Origin: Pontibacter sp. FD36
Lineage (GTDB): Bacteria; Bacteroidota; Bacteroidia; Cytophagales; Hymenobacteraceae
DNA: 64,000 nucleotides
Direction: 5' to 3'
NCBI RefSeq assembly: GCF_015686655.1
Contig: NZ_JADPMP010000002.1
Location: forward strand, 459,760 to 523,759
Positions 45,663 through 54,406 of this stretch are shown here, in pieces. The translations under genes were made by a program, and so were the position numbers. A model generated the notes under the pieces. The model saw only the letters and a program-made list of their open reading frames with translations, did not search any database and was not told where the DNA came from. The number at the start of each line of letters is the position of its first letter. Within the stretch, counting starts at the first letter, position 1.

Positions 45663-46136
45663 ATGGCAAGAAGTTCAGCACAACTGGTGGCAGCTATTCG
45701 TCAGACAGCCAACCGACTGGCACAAGGCGCCAACTACCAATGGGGCCATATGGGCAGCTGCAATTGCGGTCAACTGGCCCAAACCATTACCCAACTTGAA
45801 AAGGGTTACATACATGGAGCAGCCATGTGGCGACATGGCGACTGGAGCGAACAGCTGCGGGACTACTGCCCTCAAAGTGGCCTTCCTATGGATGAGATCA
45901 TCGACCAAATGCTCTCCTGGGGGTTCACCAAAGATGACCTGGCTCACCTGGAGCGACTCTCCGATGCCAAAGTTATCGAGATGCTGCCGCCTGACAGACG
46001 CTGCTTAAAACACAACCAGCGAGACGATGTGGTGCTATACCTGAACACCTGGGCTGAACTGCTCGAGCTGGATTTGCTACCAGTACCGTCCATACAAGGC
46101 ATAACCGCTGAAGCTGCGTCAGGTGTAAAGGTATAG
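45663..46136 (+). CDS. Conserved hypothetical protein, unknown function
   Basis: 157-residue soluble protein without signal or membrane segment. An N-terminal helix (SAQLVAAIRQTANRLAQGAN) leads into YQWGHMGSCNCGQLAQTIT, with a CxC pair and nearby histidines that could bind a metal or cluster. Helical segments with WGFTKDDLAHLERLSD and VLYLNTWAELLELD follow. I recall similar proteins as uncharacterised in Bacteroidetes but cannot name a family. It is divergent from the barrel gene and 57 bp upstream of the HD hydrolase, with which it may be co-transcribed. Confidence 0.65.
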   Translation: MARSSAQLVAAIRQTANRLAQGANYQWGHMGSCNCGQLAQTITQLEKGYIHGAAMWRHGDWSEQLRDYCPQSGLPMDEIIDQMLSWGFTKDDLAHLERLSDAKVIEMLPPDRRCLKHNQRDDVVLYLNTWAELLELDLLPVPSIQGITAEAASGVKV

Positions 46137-46193
46137 AACCGCCGTTGTGCCTTTGCAGGATATTTCGCAGTTTTGGGAAATATACCTTATACC

Positions 46194-46865
46194 ATGCAGC
46201 AACAAGCCATAATCGACGCAACCGCAAACTATGTAAGAGAACAACTGGAAGGCGAAGGCTCCGGCCACGATTGGTGGCATATCTACCGGGTATGGAAAAA
46301 CGCTCTCTACATTGCCTCACAGGAAAAAGGAGCCGATACCTTTAAAGTAGAGCTGGCGGCACTGCTGCACGACATAGGCGATCATAAGTTTCATAACGGC
46401 GACCACACCGTAGGGCCGCGCATGGTACGGGAATGGCTTGAGAAGATGCAGGTAAAAGAAGAACTGATTGCCGAGATCTGTGCCATTGTCAGTGGCCTGT
46501 CTTATAAAGGAGCCGGTACCTCTTCAGAAATGCCTACCCTGGAAGGCCGTATCGTGCAGGATGCAGACCGGCTCGATGCCATTGGCGCTATAGGTATAGC
46601 CCGCACCTTTGCATACGGCGGTCATAAAGGGCGCGAACTGTACAACCCAGCCATAGTCCCTGTGCTTCACGATAATTTTGAAGCCTATAAATCAAACACA
46701 GCACCCACCATCAACCATTTCTACGAAAAGCTGCTGCTACTCAAAGACCGTATGCACACCCCTACTGCCCGCGAAATGGCTGAAAAGCGCCACCGCTATA
46801 TGGAGGATTTCCTGGCCCAATTTTATGCAGAGTGGAATGCTACCGATCATCTGGAAGGCTCCTGA
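46194..46865 (+). CDS. HD-domain phosphohydrolase
   Basis: 223 residues from the ATG at 46194. HD metal ligands: H25 within GHDWWHIYRVW, H59-D60 in LLHDIGD and the later Asp in IVQDADRLDAIGAIG. The pattern GHDWWHIxRV matches the YedJ/YpgQ-like group, some of which hydrolyse nucleoside phosphates or pyrophosphates. The motif set is complete, so catalytic activity is expected. Upstream in-frame ATG at 46173 would add seven residues that do not fit the family start. rmuC follows after 55 bp. Confidence 0.88.
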   Translation: MQQQAIIDATANYVREQLEGEGSGHDWWHIYRVWKNALYIASQEKGADTFKVELAALLHDIGDHKFHNGDHTVGPRMVREWLEKMQVKEELIAEICAIVSGLSYKGAGTSSEMPTLEGRIVQDADRLDAIGAIGIARTFAYGGHKGRELYNPAIVPVLHDNFEAYKSNTAPTINHFYEKLLLLKDRMHTPTAREMAEKRHRYMEDFLAQFYAEWNATDHLEGS

Positions 46866-46920
46866 AAACTAAAAAGGTTAGCATCTGGTTTGAAATGCTA
46901 AAAAAACATACCTTTACTGT

Positions 46921-48252
46921 ATGGAGATATTGGTAGGTATAGCGGCATTTCTGGCTGGGCTCGTTGTAGCGTATCTGGCTATGAAGGGCAAGATAAGTGC
47001 ACTGCAAGATAAGTTTAATCAGGCAGTGGTAGCGCAGGGCGTTTTGGAGGGCCAGGCCCGGCACCAGGCACAGGAAGCGGAAGTCCTGAAAAACCAGCTG
47101 CGAGAAGCCCAGACAGAAACAATTGAGCTGACCAATGCGCTGACCAAGACGGAAACAGACTACGAACACCTGCACCAGCGCATGCATGAGCAGGCCAGGG
47201 AACTGGAGCAATTGCGAGAAAAATTCCTGCAGCAGTTCCAGCATATCTCTAACCAGGTGCTCATGACCAATGCCGAGCATTTCAATAAGGCTTCTTCTGA
47301 AAACCTCGAACGGATCCTTACACCACTTAAAGAACGCATCCGTGAGTTTGAGGCTAAAGTAGATCTTACCTATGAGAAAACACTGAAGGATAGCATTTCG
47401 CTGAAAGAACAGATCAATCAGTTGTCGGCCCTGAATCAGCAAATGAGCCAGGATGCGCTCAATCTGACAAAAGCCCTGAAAGGCGAAAGTAAAACACAGG
47501 GCAACTGGGGCGAATACCTGCTGGAAAGCCTCCTTGAGAAATCCGGCTTACGCAAGGGCGTGCACTACGAGCGTGAAGAGGTGCGGCAGAATGACGAGCT
47601 GAAGGTATACCGGCCAGATGTGATCGTACGTTTGCCTGACTCCAAGCACCTGGTGATCGACTCCAAGCTTTCGCTGGTGGCTTATGAAGCCTACTGCAGT
47701 TGTGATGACGAGGCGCAGTTGGAGACATACCTGCGCAGTCACATCAGTTCTATCCGGACACACTACACTGATCTTGGCCGCAAAAACTACCACCGCCTGA
47801 GCGGCATAAACTCTCCGGACTTTGTGCTGATGTACATTCCCATTGAGCCGGCTTTTAACCTGGCACTGCAGCACGACCAAAATATTTTTACCGACGCATT
47901 TGACAAAAACATTGTACTGGTAACCACCTCTACCCTACTGGCCACTTTGCGCACGGTGGCTGGTGTATGGCGGCAGGAGGACCAGAAAAGAAACGTGCTG
48001 AAGATTGCAGAGGAAAGCGGGAAGCTCTATGATAAGTTTGTGGGTTTTGTGGAAGATCTCAAAACGGTCGGACGCCACCTGGAACAAAGCCAAAGTGCCT
48101 ATAACGGAGCCATGAACAAATTAACCGAAGGTAAAGGCAACCTGATTCGCAGAGTGGAGATATTGCGGGAATTAGGAGCCAAGACAAGTAAACACCTGGA
48201 CGAGCACCTCCTGCAGGAAGCCATTGCTACACCAGGTGATGACAATGAATAA
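46921..48252 (+). CDS. rmuC: DNA recombination protein RmuC
   Basis: 443 residues. An N-terminal hydrophobic segment (about 3-20) is followed by a coiled coil (about 20-150) and the RmuC nuclease-like core: LKGESKTQGNWGEYLLESLL, YRPDVIVRLPDSKHLVIDSK, YIPIEPAFNLALQ and VLVTTSTLLATLRTV. The Asp, Asp and Lys of PDVIV...DSK fit the PD-(D/E)xK-like active site assigned to the family. RmuC limits inversions at short inverted repeats. No sign of truncation. A 22-bp terminator hairpin follows. Confidence 0.94.
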   Translation: MEILVGIAAFLAGLVVAYLAMKGKISALQDKFNQAVVAQGVLEGQARHQAQEAEVLKNQLREAQTETIELTNALTKTETDYEHLHQRMHEQARELEQLREKFLQQFQHISNQVLMTNAEHFNKASSENLERILTPLKERIREFEAKVDLTYEKTLKDSISLKEQINQLSALNQQMSQDALNLTKALKGESKTQGNWGEYLLESLLEKSGLRKGVHYEREEVRQNDELKVYRPDVIVRLPDSKHLVIDSKLSLVAYEAYCSCDDEAQLETYLRSHISSIRTHYTDLGRKNYHRLSGINSPDFVLMYIPIEPAFNLALQHDQNIFTDAFDKNIVLVTTSTLLATLRTVAGVWRQEDQKRNVLKIAEESGKLYDKFVGFVEDLKTVGRHLEQSQSAYNGAMNKLTEGKGNLIRRVEILRELGAKTSKHLDEHLLQEAIATPGDDNE

Positions 48253-48256
48253 AAAT

Positions 48257-48307
48257 CAATAAAGCGGTGGGCAGGTCAATATAGATGACCTGCCCACCGC
48301 TTTATTG
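48257..48307. terminator. Bidirectional terminator with perfect 22-bp stem
   Basis: From CAATAAAGCGGTGGGCAGGT to its mirror (48257-48278 with 48286-48307), loop of seven. It lies between convergent rmuC and pirin genes. Unusually long and perfect. Confidence 0.85.
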
Positions 48308-48320
48308 ATAATGAGATCTA

Positions 48321-49040
48321 TTAGTAATTCGCCTCAAGAGCAGGAACATCCACCAGGATAAAAGTGGCATCTGCAGTCCCCCGGATGGCAATCACCTCCT
48401 GCTCATCAAGTCTGATCTGGTCATGGCTGTCAGCTTCGACATTATTAACGAGCAGACTTCCTGTTAGTACATAGATCAGTGTTCTACGAATCTTGAATGT
48501 TCTGAAAGTTATTTCTTCTCCCTGCGATACGCTGCCATAGTAAACCGTGGAATTGGAGTTAATGTAAGTGACATCTTCCAGCACCTTCTGACCCGTTACC
48601 AAAGGTATAAGCTCGTCCTTTGCCTTCAGAAACCCTACATCCATCACTTCATAGGATGGTGCAAGCCCTCGCTTGTTTGGCATAAACCATAGCTGAAGCA
48701 GGTGGATTTCATCATCTGTATCGTTTGTTTCAGAATGGCTCACACCAGTGCCAGCCGTCATCCGCTGTACCTGGCCCGGAGACACCGTTGTCTCATTTCC
48801 GATGTTGTCCTTGTGACTCAGATCTCCTGACAGTACAATGGTCACAATCTCTAATTCAGAATGAGGATGGGTAGGAAAACCCGAGCGTGGACTTACGTAA
48901 TCATCATTAAAGACGCGCAGTGGACCGAACTCCATGTTTTCAGGATCATAATAATCTGCAAAAGAGAAGAGATAGTGGGAACGGAGCCAGCCCTCCACCT
49001 GGGCCTCATATCTTTGGGAAGCGGTAATTAATCGTATCAT
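48321..49040 (-). CDS. Pirin family protein (bicupin)
   Basis: 239-residue bicupin. Metal ligands of the N-terminal cupin are visible: H58 and H60 in FPTHPHSELE, H102 and E104 in GVSHSETN. Typical segments are GFPTHPHSELEIVTIVLSG and GQVQRMTAGTGVSHSE. Pirins bind iron; some bacterial members have quercetin 2,3-dioxygenase activity and others act in redox or transcription control. The C-terminal cupin lacks obvious metal ligands. Single gene between a shared terminator and another hairpin; physiological role unknown. Confidence 0.9.
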   Translation of the reverse strand: MIRLITASQRYEAQVEGWLRSHYLFSFADYYDPENMEFGPLRVFNDDYVSPRSGFPTHPHSELEIVTIVLSGDLSHKDNIGNETTVSPGQVQRMTAGTGVSHSETNDTDDEIHLLQLWFMPNKRGLAPSYEVMDVGFLKAKDELIPLVTGQKVLEDVTYINSNSTVYYGSVSQGEEITFRTFKIRRTLIYVLTGSLLVNNVEADSHDQIRLDEQEVIAIRGTADATFILVDVPALEANY

Positions 49041-49115
49041 ATCGCGCTTTTGTTTTATGCTATGCCTTTACGGATAATGGCGTTTGTAGTTAACTGGTCG
49101 CATAAAACAGCGCTA

Positions 49116-49157
49116 AAACAGCGCATCCTGCCCTATCAGAAGCAGGATGCGCTGTTT
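49116..49157 (-). terminator. Terminator of the XRE-S24 gene
   Basis: AAACAGCGCATCCTG pairs exactly (15 bp) with CAGGATGCGCTGTTT. It follows the gene ending at 49187; A-rich left flank. Confidence 0.78.
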
Positions 49158-49186
49158 ATACAATACCTTAAAGTGCTGTTAAAGCA

Positions 49187-49960
49187 TTAAGCTTTCTTCA
49201 GTTTAAGCATCTCCTTCTGGAGATCAAGCACAATGGATGATAGCTTGTCAAGTGAAATGTCAGCAATCGGGAAAGTAGAGCTGATATAAGATTTGGCTTC
49301 CCAGATCTCCACTACATCATCAACTGGCAACTCGTAAGGAGAGTAGAGCGGATTATCGGAGTGCAGGCGCAAGGTGGAAGCCTCTTTCACTTTATTATAG
49401 ACCCGCTTGAACACGACCCCCTCTTTGCCACTGACAATGATACAGGGCGTACCATCCTTTAACGTACTCCAGTCCTCAACAAAACGGCCAACAATGACAG
49501 TACCTGAAGCCAGAGGCAGCATAGAGTCACCACTGATCTCAAAGGCACGGTAAGTCCCGCCGCTGCCCAAGGTAGGAAGGCGGAAACGAGGCAATTCCTC
49601 AATAAACTCAGGATCGGCATAACCGTTCAGGTAGCCGGCACTTGCCTTATAAGGAACCAACTCTATATTTTCTCGATCTTCCTGATCTACCGTAATGGCT
49701 AATACCCGCAGTTTACCACCACCGGCCTGACCTGGTTCAGGTTTGTAAGCCGGATCAGATAAGTCAGCGGTAATAAGTTCATCAAGAGAAACCTCAAAAA
49801 GACGCGCAACGTTGACCAGCGTGCTTAGTTTTGGCTCTGCCCTTCCCTCCTCATACGCCCCCACCAACGAACGCTTGATTTCTAATTTCTCGGCAAGCTG
49901 TGCCTGGGTATAGCCGGCCTGCTTCCGAAGGTGTCTTATATTCGATGTTACCTTTTCCAC
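49187..49960 (-). CDS. XRE-family repressor with S24 (LexA-like) peptidase domain
   Basis: 257 residues. An N-terminal helix-turn-helix (residues 7-62: NIRHLRKQAGYTQAQLAEKL) is followed by a Gly-rich hinge and a C-terminal S24 peptidase domain. That domain has Ser146 in SGDSMLP and Lys185 in VFKRV, the catalytic dyad. An Ala-Gly pair at 108-109 (KASAGYLNG) lies where LexA, UmuD and CI are self-cleaved. This is the layout of a DNA-damage-responsive repressor. It sits alone opposite a 525-bp AT-rich region, so autoregulation and control of the protease at 50486 are plausible but unproven. Not itself in a prophage. Confidence 0.87.
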   Translation of the reverse strand: MEKVTSNIRHLRKQAGYTQAQLAEKLEIKRSLVGAYEEGRAEPKLSTLVNVARLFEVSLDELITADLSDPAYKPEPGQAGGGKLRVLAITVDQEDRENIELVPYKASAGYLNGYADPEFIEELPRFRLPTLGSGGTYRAFEISGDSMLPLASGTVIVGRFVEDWSTLKDGTPCIIVSGKEGVVFKRVYNKVKEASTLRLHSDNPLYSPYELPVDDVVEIWEAKSYISSTFPIADISLDKLSSIVLDLQKEMLKLKKA

Positions 49961-50485
49961 TATTCTTCTTTGTTCGTGTTCTGATAATAATAGAGCACAC
50001 TGGGTGCTGGCATGTAAACATACTAAATTTATACGTATTATACTAATTTTATTAGCAAATAATTGTCATGAATTTCAGTGATATTTGCAAAAACTAATAT
50101 ACAACCGTAAAGTACAATTATAGTAACACATAATCATTTAAATCGATTTAATATACACTCCAAATAGTCCTATTAAAATTTATTTGCTATAAAGTTTGCA
50201 AACTTACTTTTTATCCAATTATCTTTCGTGAAAAGTAAACCCAAACGCATATTATATGATTAAAATCTACTAAACCTTCACATCCTGCCGGGCTCATTAC
50301 ATAGTCCACATCTTTAAGAATCCATATTTAAAAATGTAGACAGGAATACTACGCTCTATTAAATCCATCGATAACATAAAATTTCTACAATTTTATCGCA
50401 TCACTAAACTTTTCAAAATCTCACGTTGTTACGAGGCATTGTGAAATTTTTAATACAATAATTTACCCAATCCAACCAATCTTAT
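49961..50485. other. 525-bp AT-rich intergenic region
   Basis: Divergent region between the XRE-S24 gene and the S8 protease gene. No gene could be supported. It is strongly AT-rich. It holds a perfect 14-bp palindrome (50192-50205) and a small ATACGTAT palindrome (50031-50038), but no TAnnTTTG box clearly placed for either gene. Confidence 0.6.
50192..50205. promoter_or_regulatory. Perfect 14-bp palindrome, candidate operator
   Basis: AAGTTTGCAAACTT is its own reverse complement. It lies 230 bp from the repressor start and 280 bp from the protease start. Binding by the adjacent XRE-S24 protein is only a guess. Confidence 0.4.
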
Positions 50486-52021
50486 ATGATGAACAATTCT
50501 ACACTATTAAAAGCGTTGTCAGGTTTAGCTCTGGCATCCGTATTCACCCTCTCAAGCTGTCAGAAAGAGGACTTCATGGAAGAGCAGTTTCAGACTGATT
50601 CTGTTCAGGTCGATACTCAACATGGACAGGCTATACCTGGCCAGTACATTGTAGTATTTAAAAATGGAGGAAATAACTTAAACGCAACCGGTGTAAGTGC
50701 CATGACCATAGCCGGTCGCACCGCAACAGTAGCCCTTCGTGAACGACTGCTGCTTACAGCAGGAATTGAGCGTGAAGCTATACAACAAACTTTTGAAGGA
50801 AATGTAAACGGTTTTGCAGCCCGACTCTCTAAAGAACAGTTAGATCAGTTGCGCAAAAACCAGGAAGTAGCCTACGTTGAACAAGACCGTATTATTATGC
50901 TTGCAAAGCCGGGTACTGACAATACGACAACGAAAGGCAACGGCAAAACGAAAGACGACAAAACAACGACGAATGGCAATGGTAATGGTAATGGCAATGG
51001 TAATGGCAATGGTAATGGCAATGGTAATGGCAATGGTAATGGCAATGGCAATGGAAAGAATAAAAACACAGAGCCTGCACCTACCCAGCCAGCCCCGTCA
51101 GAACCAACTCCTACCGAACCTGCTCCGACTGAGCCGACACCTACTGAACCAACTCCAACAGAGCCAACTCCGACTGAGCCGACTCCAACAGAGCCAGAAC
51201 CAAAGCCACAGCCTGAGCAGCCAATCAGCAGCCCATATGCTAAAATAACTCCCCTTGCAGGTGAGACCCTGCCTTGGCACATAGCCATGAATGGCTACGG
51301 AGACGGCACTGGCAAAACGGTGTGGGTAATTGACTCAGGTATAGATACCGATCACCCTGATCTGAATGTAGACTTCCAGCGCAGTACGTCACTTATTTAT
51401 GGTGATGCTTCTATTGAAGACGGCTTCGGTCATGGTACGTATGTATCCGGTATTATCGCCGCCAAAAACAATGGTACTGGCATGGTGGGCGTAGCTGCAA
51501 ATGCAAATGTTGTAGCTCTGCGTGTGTTTGATAACACAGGATATGGCACTGTGTCGCGTGCCATCAGTGCCGTAAACTATGTGATCAACATGGCCAAGCC
51601 TGGTGATGTGGTAAACATGAGCCTGGGTAGTGGCATCTCCAGCACACTTGACAATGCCGTTACTACTGCAGCTGGCAGAGGCATCCTGTTTGCAATCGCA
51701 GCTGGCAATAGCGCTGTAGACTGCTCTGTTAATTCTCCGGCCCGTGTGAATGCCCCGGGAGTATACACAGTGTCTGCGATGGACCGTTACCAGAACTTCT
51801 GGTCAAGCTCCAACTATGGCGCACCTGTTGATTATACAGCTCCTGGTGTAAGCGTAACATCTACCCGCATTGGTGGTGGTATCGGTAGCGTCGGAAGCGG
51901 CACTTCCTATGCTGCGCCTCACGTGGCTGGTATCCTGTTGCTTCGTGGCGAGGTGTTCTCACAAGGTATCGTAAACGGTGACAAAGACAGCTGGCCAGAT
52001 CCAATCGCTTCTGTAGAGTAA
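50486..52021 (+). CDS. Surface-lipoprotein subtilisin-like serine protease (S8)
   Basis: 511 residues. Lipoprotein signal with lipobox LSSC (Cys25), directly followed by QKED, which matches the surface-export signal known for Bacteroidetes lipoproteins (QKDD type). An I9-type propeptide (about 53-130: GQYIVVFKN, YVEQDR) precedes two low-complexity linkers: 14 (AATGGN) units coding Gly-Asn repeats, then PTEP repeats. The peptidase S8 domain has D283 (VIDSGID), H316 (GHGTYVSG), oxyanion N408 and S474 (GTSYAAPH). All catalytic residues are intact. No T9SS tail is present, so the lipid anchor appears to provide surface display. Confidence 0.93.
   Translation: MMNNSTLLKALSGLALASVFTLSSCQKEDFMEEQFQTDSVQVDTQHGQAIPGQYIVVFKNGGNNLNATGVSAMTIAGRTATVALRERLLLTAGIEREAIQQTFEGNVNGFAARLSKEQLDQLRKNQEVAYVEQDRIIMLAKPGTDNTTTKGNGKTKDDKTTTNGNGNGNGNGNGNGNGNGNGNGNGNGNGKNKNTEPAPTQPAPSEPTPTEPAPTEPTPTEPTPTEPTPTEPTPTEPEPKPQPEQPISSPYAKITPLAGETLPWHIAMNGYGDGTGKTVWVIDSGIDTDHPDLNVDFQRSTSLIYGDASIEDGFGHGTYVSGIIAAKNNGTGMVGVAANANVVALRVFDNTGYGTVSRAISAVNYVINMAKPGDVVNMSLGSGISSTLDNAVTTAAGRGILFAIAAGNSAVDCSVNSPARVNAPGVYTVSAMDRYQNFWSSSNYGAPVDYTAPGVSVTSTRIGGGIGSVGSGTSYAAPHVAGILLLRGEVFSQGIVNGDKDSWPDPIASVE
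50972..51055 (+). repeat. Hexanucleotide tandem repeat, 14 units of AATGGN
   Basis: 14 consecutive 6-base units with the last base C, T or A, inside the S8 protease gene, coding Gly-Asn repeats. Unit length is a multiple of three, so copy-number change alters linker length without frameshift. Confidence 0.93.
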
Positions 52022-52044
52022 TAATTCATACTCCTTATTACTAT

Positions 52045-52083
52045 AAAAAAGAAGGCCGTCCAGATTTGGACGGCCTTCTTTTT
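52045..52083. terminator. Bidirectional intrinsic terminator
   Basis: AAAAAGAAGGCCGTCC pairs with GGACGGCCTTCTTTTT between convergent protease and recQ genes. Confidence 0.87.
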
Positions 52084-52101
52084 GTTGACTATACCTGAAA
52101 A

Positions 52102-54237
52102 CTACCAGGCGTACTGCATTTTGTGCATGGCTAGCGAAAGCCGAATCTTAAAGTACTCATAGCGTTCCTCCAGGTGTTCATACAAATCCTTCAGTTTGGC
52201 ATCTTTGCCAAGCCTCTCAATCGCTTCGACGATAGACTCGTATTCTCGCTTTGAAACAAAATCGTGCACAGGCACATCGTAACCCTGTTCCAGCAAAGTA
52301 GCCAGGTGCGAATAGATAGTGACAGGATTGAGATTACGTCGTCTTGCAATCTCTTCTGGACTTAGCCCCTGCTGATAAGCCTCCCAAGTAACTAAATGGG
52401 TAGCCCCTTTGATTGCACTGCCTTTTGCCTGCTCTTCTGTCAGAAAGGCGATGATCTCATTGATAAAATTATGCCCGTAGCGCTCAAACTTCTGAGCTCC
52501 GACCCCACTGATCGCCAACATTGCGATGCGATTCGCCGGCTTTTCTGCTGCCATTTCCTGCAGCGTACTATCTGTAAATACAACGTAAGGAGGCACATTC
52601 TGCTCGTCTGCCAGGCGCTTTCGCAAAGCACGCAGTCGCTCGAACAGCGCATCCTTGATAATTTCTCTTTTCGGTTTTTCTCTCTGTAAGGTTTCTGTCT
52701 GTTGCTTGGCGTCCTCGAACTTAACCAGTTCTATTTTGCGTCCATCAAATAGTACCTGCCTGCTCTGCTCGGTCAGTTTCAAGGTATAATTCTGGTCATA
52801 GGCAAGCTCTACCAAGCCTGCATTGAGCATTTGGTGCAGATAACGGTGCCAGTCCAGGGTGCCAATGTCACGTCCGGCACCATACGTTTTGATGCGGTCG
52901 TAGCCGCCTGCCATTACCTGGCTATTGCGTGAGCCGCGCAATACATCTACCAGCAGGCTCATGTTGAGCTTTTCCTGTGAACGCGCTATAGCTGACAATG
53001 CTTTCTGTGCAATTAAAGTCCCGTCAAATCGACTGGGAGGATTACGGCAAATATCGCAGTTGCCACAATCCTTGCTCATCTGCTCCCCGAAGTACTGCAG
53101 CAAAATTCGTCTTCTACAGAAGGTGGCTTCAGCAAACTGCTGCATACGCTCCAGCTTAACGAGTTGCAGCTCATTCTGCGACTTATCATTATCTGACAGC
53201 ATGGTGCGCAAATTCATCACATCAGCGAAACTGTAAAACAGGAGTGCATCCGATTTGGCACCATCACGACCGGCACGTCCGATCTCCTGATAATAGCCTT
53301 CTACATTTTTAGGCAAGTTGTAATGAATCACCCAACGTACATTCGACTTGTCAATCCCCATACCGAATGCGATGGTGGCGCAAACGATCTGCACATCGTC
53401 ACGCAAAAACGATTCCTGGGCTTTTGAACGCTGCTGGGCACTCATACCGGCATGATAAAATGTAGCGTTGTAGCCATTTTCGCGCAACTTGCCTGCCAGG
53501 CTTTCAGTCGCTTTTCGGCTCAGACAATAGATAATGCCCGGCTGGCCATGTCGGCGTGAGAGGAAATCGGTGATCTTATTGAATCTGTTTTGGCCGGGCA
53601 GCACCATGAGGTTAATGTTTGGCCGGTCAAATGAAGCTACAAAAACTTCAGGCTGTCGTAGCTGGAGCTGCTCCTGGATGTCTTTCTGGGTCAGCTTATC
53701 AGCTGTAGCAGTCAGCGCTACCACAGGTACAGCAGGGAACTGCTGCTTGAGGGCGCGAAGCTGGGTATACTCTGGTCTGAAGTCATGTCCCCAAGCCGAG
53801 ATACAGTGGGCCTCATCTACAGCGAAAAGGGATACCTGCAACCGTTTCAGGAAAGAGAAAAAGCCAGCGGAAAGTAATTTTTCCGGAGAAACATACAGCA
53901 ATTTGATCTGACCTGCCAGGCTCTTCTCCTCAATCTGGTACTGTTCATCTGCTGTCTGGGAGCTGTTCAGGTATGCGGCAGGTATACCGTTTGCCAGGAG
54001 CGCTTCCACCTGGTCTTTCATCAGGGCGATCAAGGGAGAAACTACTACGCATAGACCGGGCATCACCACGGCAGGCACCTGATAACAGACAGATTTTCCG
54101 CCACCGGTCGGCATCAGCACCACTACGTCTTTCTGCTGTAGAATATTCGTGATGATCTGCTCCTGCATGGGCCTGAACTGCTCATAGCCAAAATACAGTT
54201 TTAATGCCTCACGTGCTTCTCTTATACCTAAACTCAT
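52102..54237 (-). CDS. recQ: ATP-dependent DNA helicase RecQ
   Basis: 711 residues from the ATG at 54237. Superfamily 2 helicase: Q-motif region FRPMQEQII, Walker A PTGGGKS (43-49), DEAH box (141-144) with the aromatic-rich HCISAWGHDF, motif VI IGRAGRDG. The RecQ-Ct zinc site is visible in CRRRILLQYF and GNCDICRNP; the winged helix follows. An HRDC domain (about 515-595) and a C-terminal helix-turn-helix (SPEEIARRRNLNPVTIYSHL) extend it. RecQ unwinds recombination intermediates. A TTG 51 bases upstream falls inside a promoter box, so the shorter start is used. Confidence 0.95.
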   Translation of the reverse strand: MSLGIREAREALKLYFGYEQFRPMQEQIITNILQQKDVVVLMPTGGGKSVCYQVPAVVMPGLCVVVSPLIALMKDQVEALLANGIPAAYLNSSQTADEQYQIEEKSLAGQIKLLYVSPEKLLSAGFFSFLKRLQVSLFAVDEAHCISAWGHDFRPEYTQLRALKQQFPAVPVVALTATADKLTQKDIQEQLQLRQPEVFVASFDRPNINLMVLPGQNRFNKITDFLSRRHGQPGIIYCLSRKATESLAGKLRENGYNATFYHAGMSAQQRSKAQESFLRDDVQIVCATIAFGMGIDKSNVRWVIHYNLPKNVEGYYQEIGRAGRDGAKSDALLFYSFADVMNLRTMLSDNDKSQNELQLVKLERMQQFAEATFCRRRILLQYFGEQMSKDCGNCDICRNPPSRFDGTLIAQKALSAIARSQEKLNMSLLVDVLRGSRNSQVMAGGYDRIKTYGAGRDIGTLDWHRYLHQMLNAGLVELAYDQNYTLKLTEQSRQVLFDGRKIELVKFEDAKQQTETLQREKPKREIIKDALFERLRALRKRLADEQNVPPYVVFTDSTLQEMAAEKPANRIAMLAISGVGAQKFERYGHNFINEIIAFLTEEQAKGSAIKGATHLVTWEAYQQGLSPEEIARRRNLNPVTIYSHLATLLEQGYDVPVHDFVSKREYESIVEAIERLGKDAKLKDLYEHLEERYEYFKIRLSLAMHKMQYAW

Positions 54238-54285
54238 GCTCTGTAGAAAGTGTAACGATACGAAATAGAATTGCTGTACTAAACC

Positions 54286-54293
54286 CAAAGTTA
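54286..54293 (-). promoter_or_regulatory. -7 promoter box for recQ (TAACTTTG)
   Basis: Minus-strand TAACTTTG fits TAnnTTTG, 48 bases before the ATG at 54237. The TTG inside it could be mistaken for a longer start. Confidence 0.5.
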
Positions 54294-54406
54294 ACCATAA
54301 TCGGTGTGAAATAGGTTCCTGTTTTGGTGGTGCTTAGTCAATAAATAAACAATGACTTTATGCAGCCGTACTTTAATTAGAGTATAAACCTTATAACCTG
54401 TAAACT

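Noticed and set aside
50031..50038. ATACGTAT palindrome as repressor operator
   Set aside because: Only eight bases and expected by chance in AT-rich DNA; the 14-bp palindrome at 50192 is stronger.
50872..51288. Long open frame on the opposite strand of the S8 protease linker
   Set aside because: It is made of Leu/Pro and Val/Gly repeats, the mirror of the hexanucleotide and PTEP repeats; the sense gene has an intact catalytic triad.
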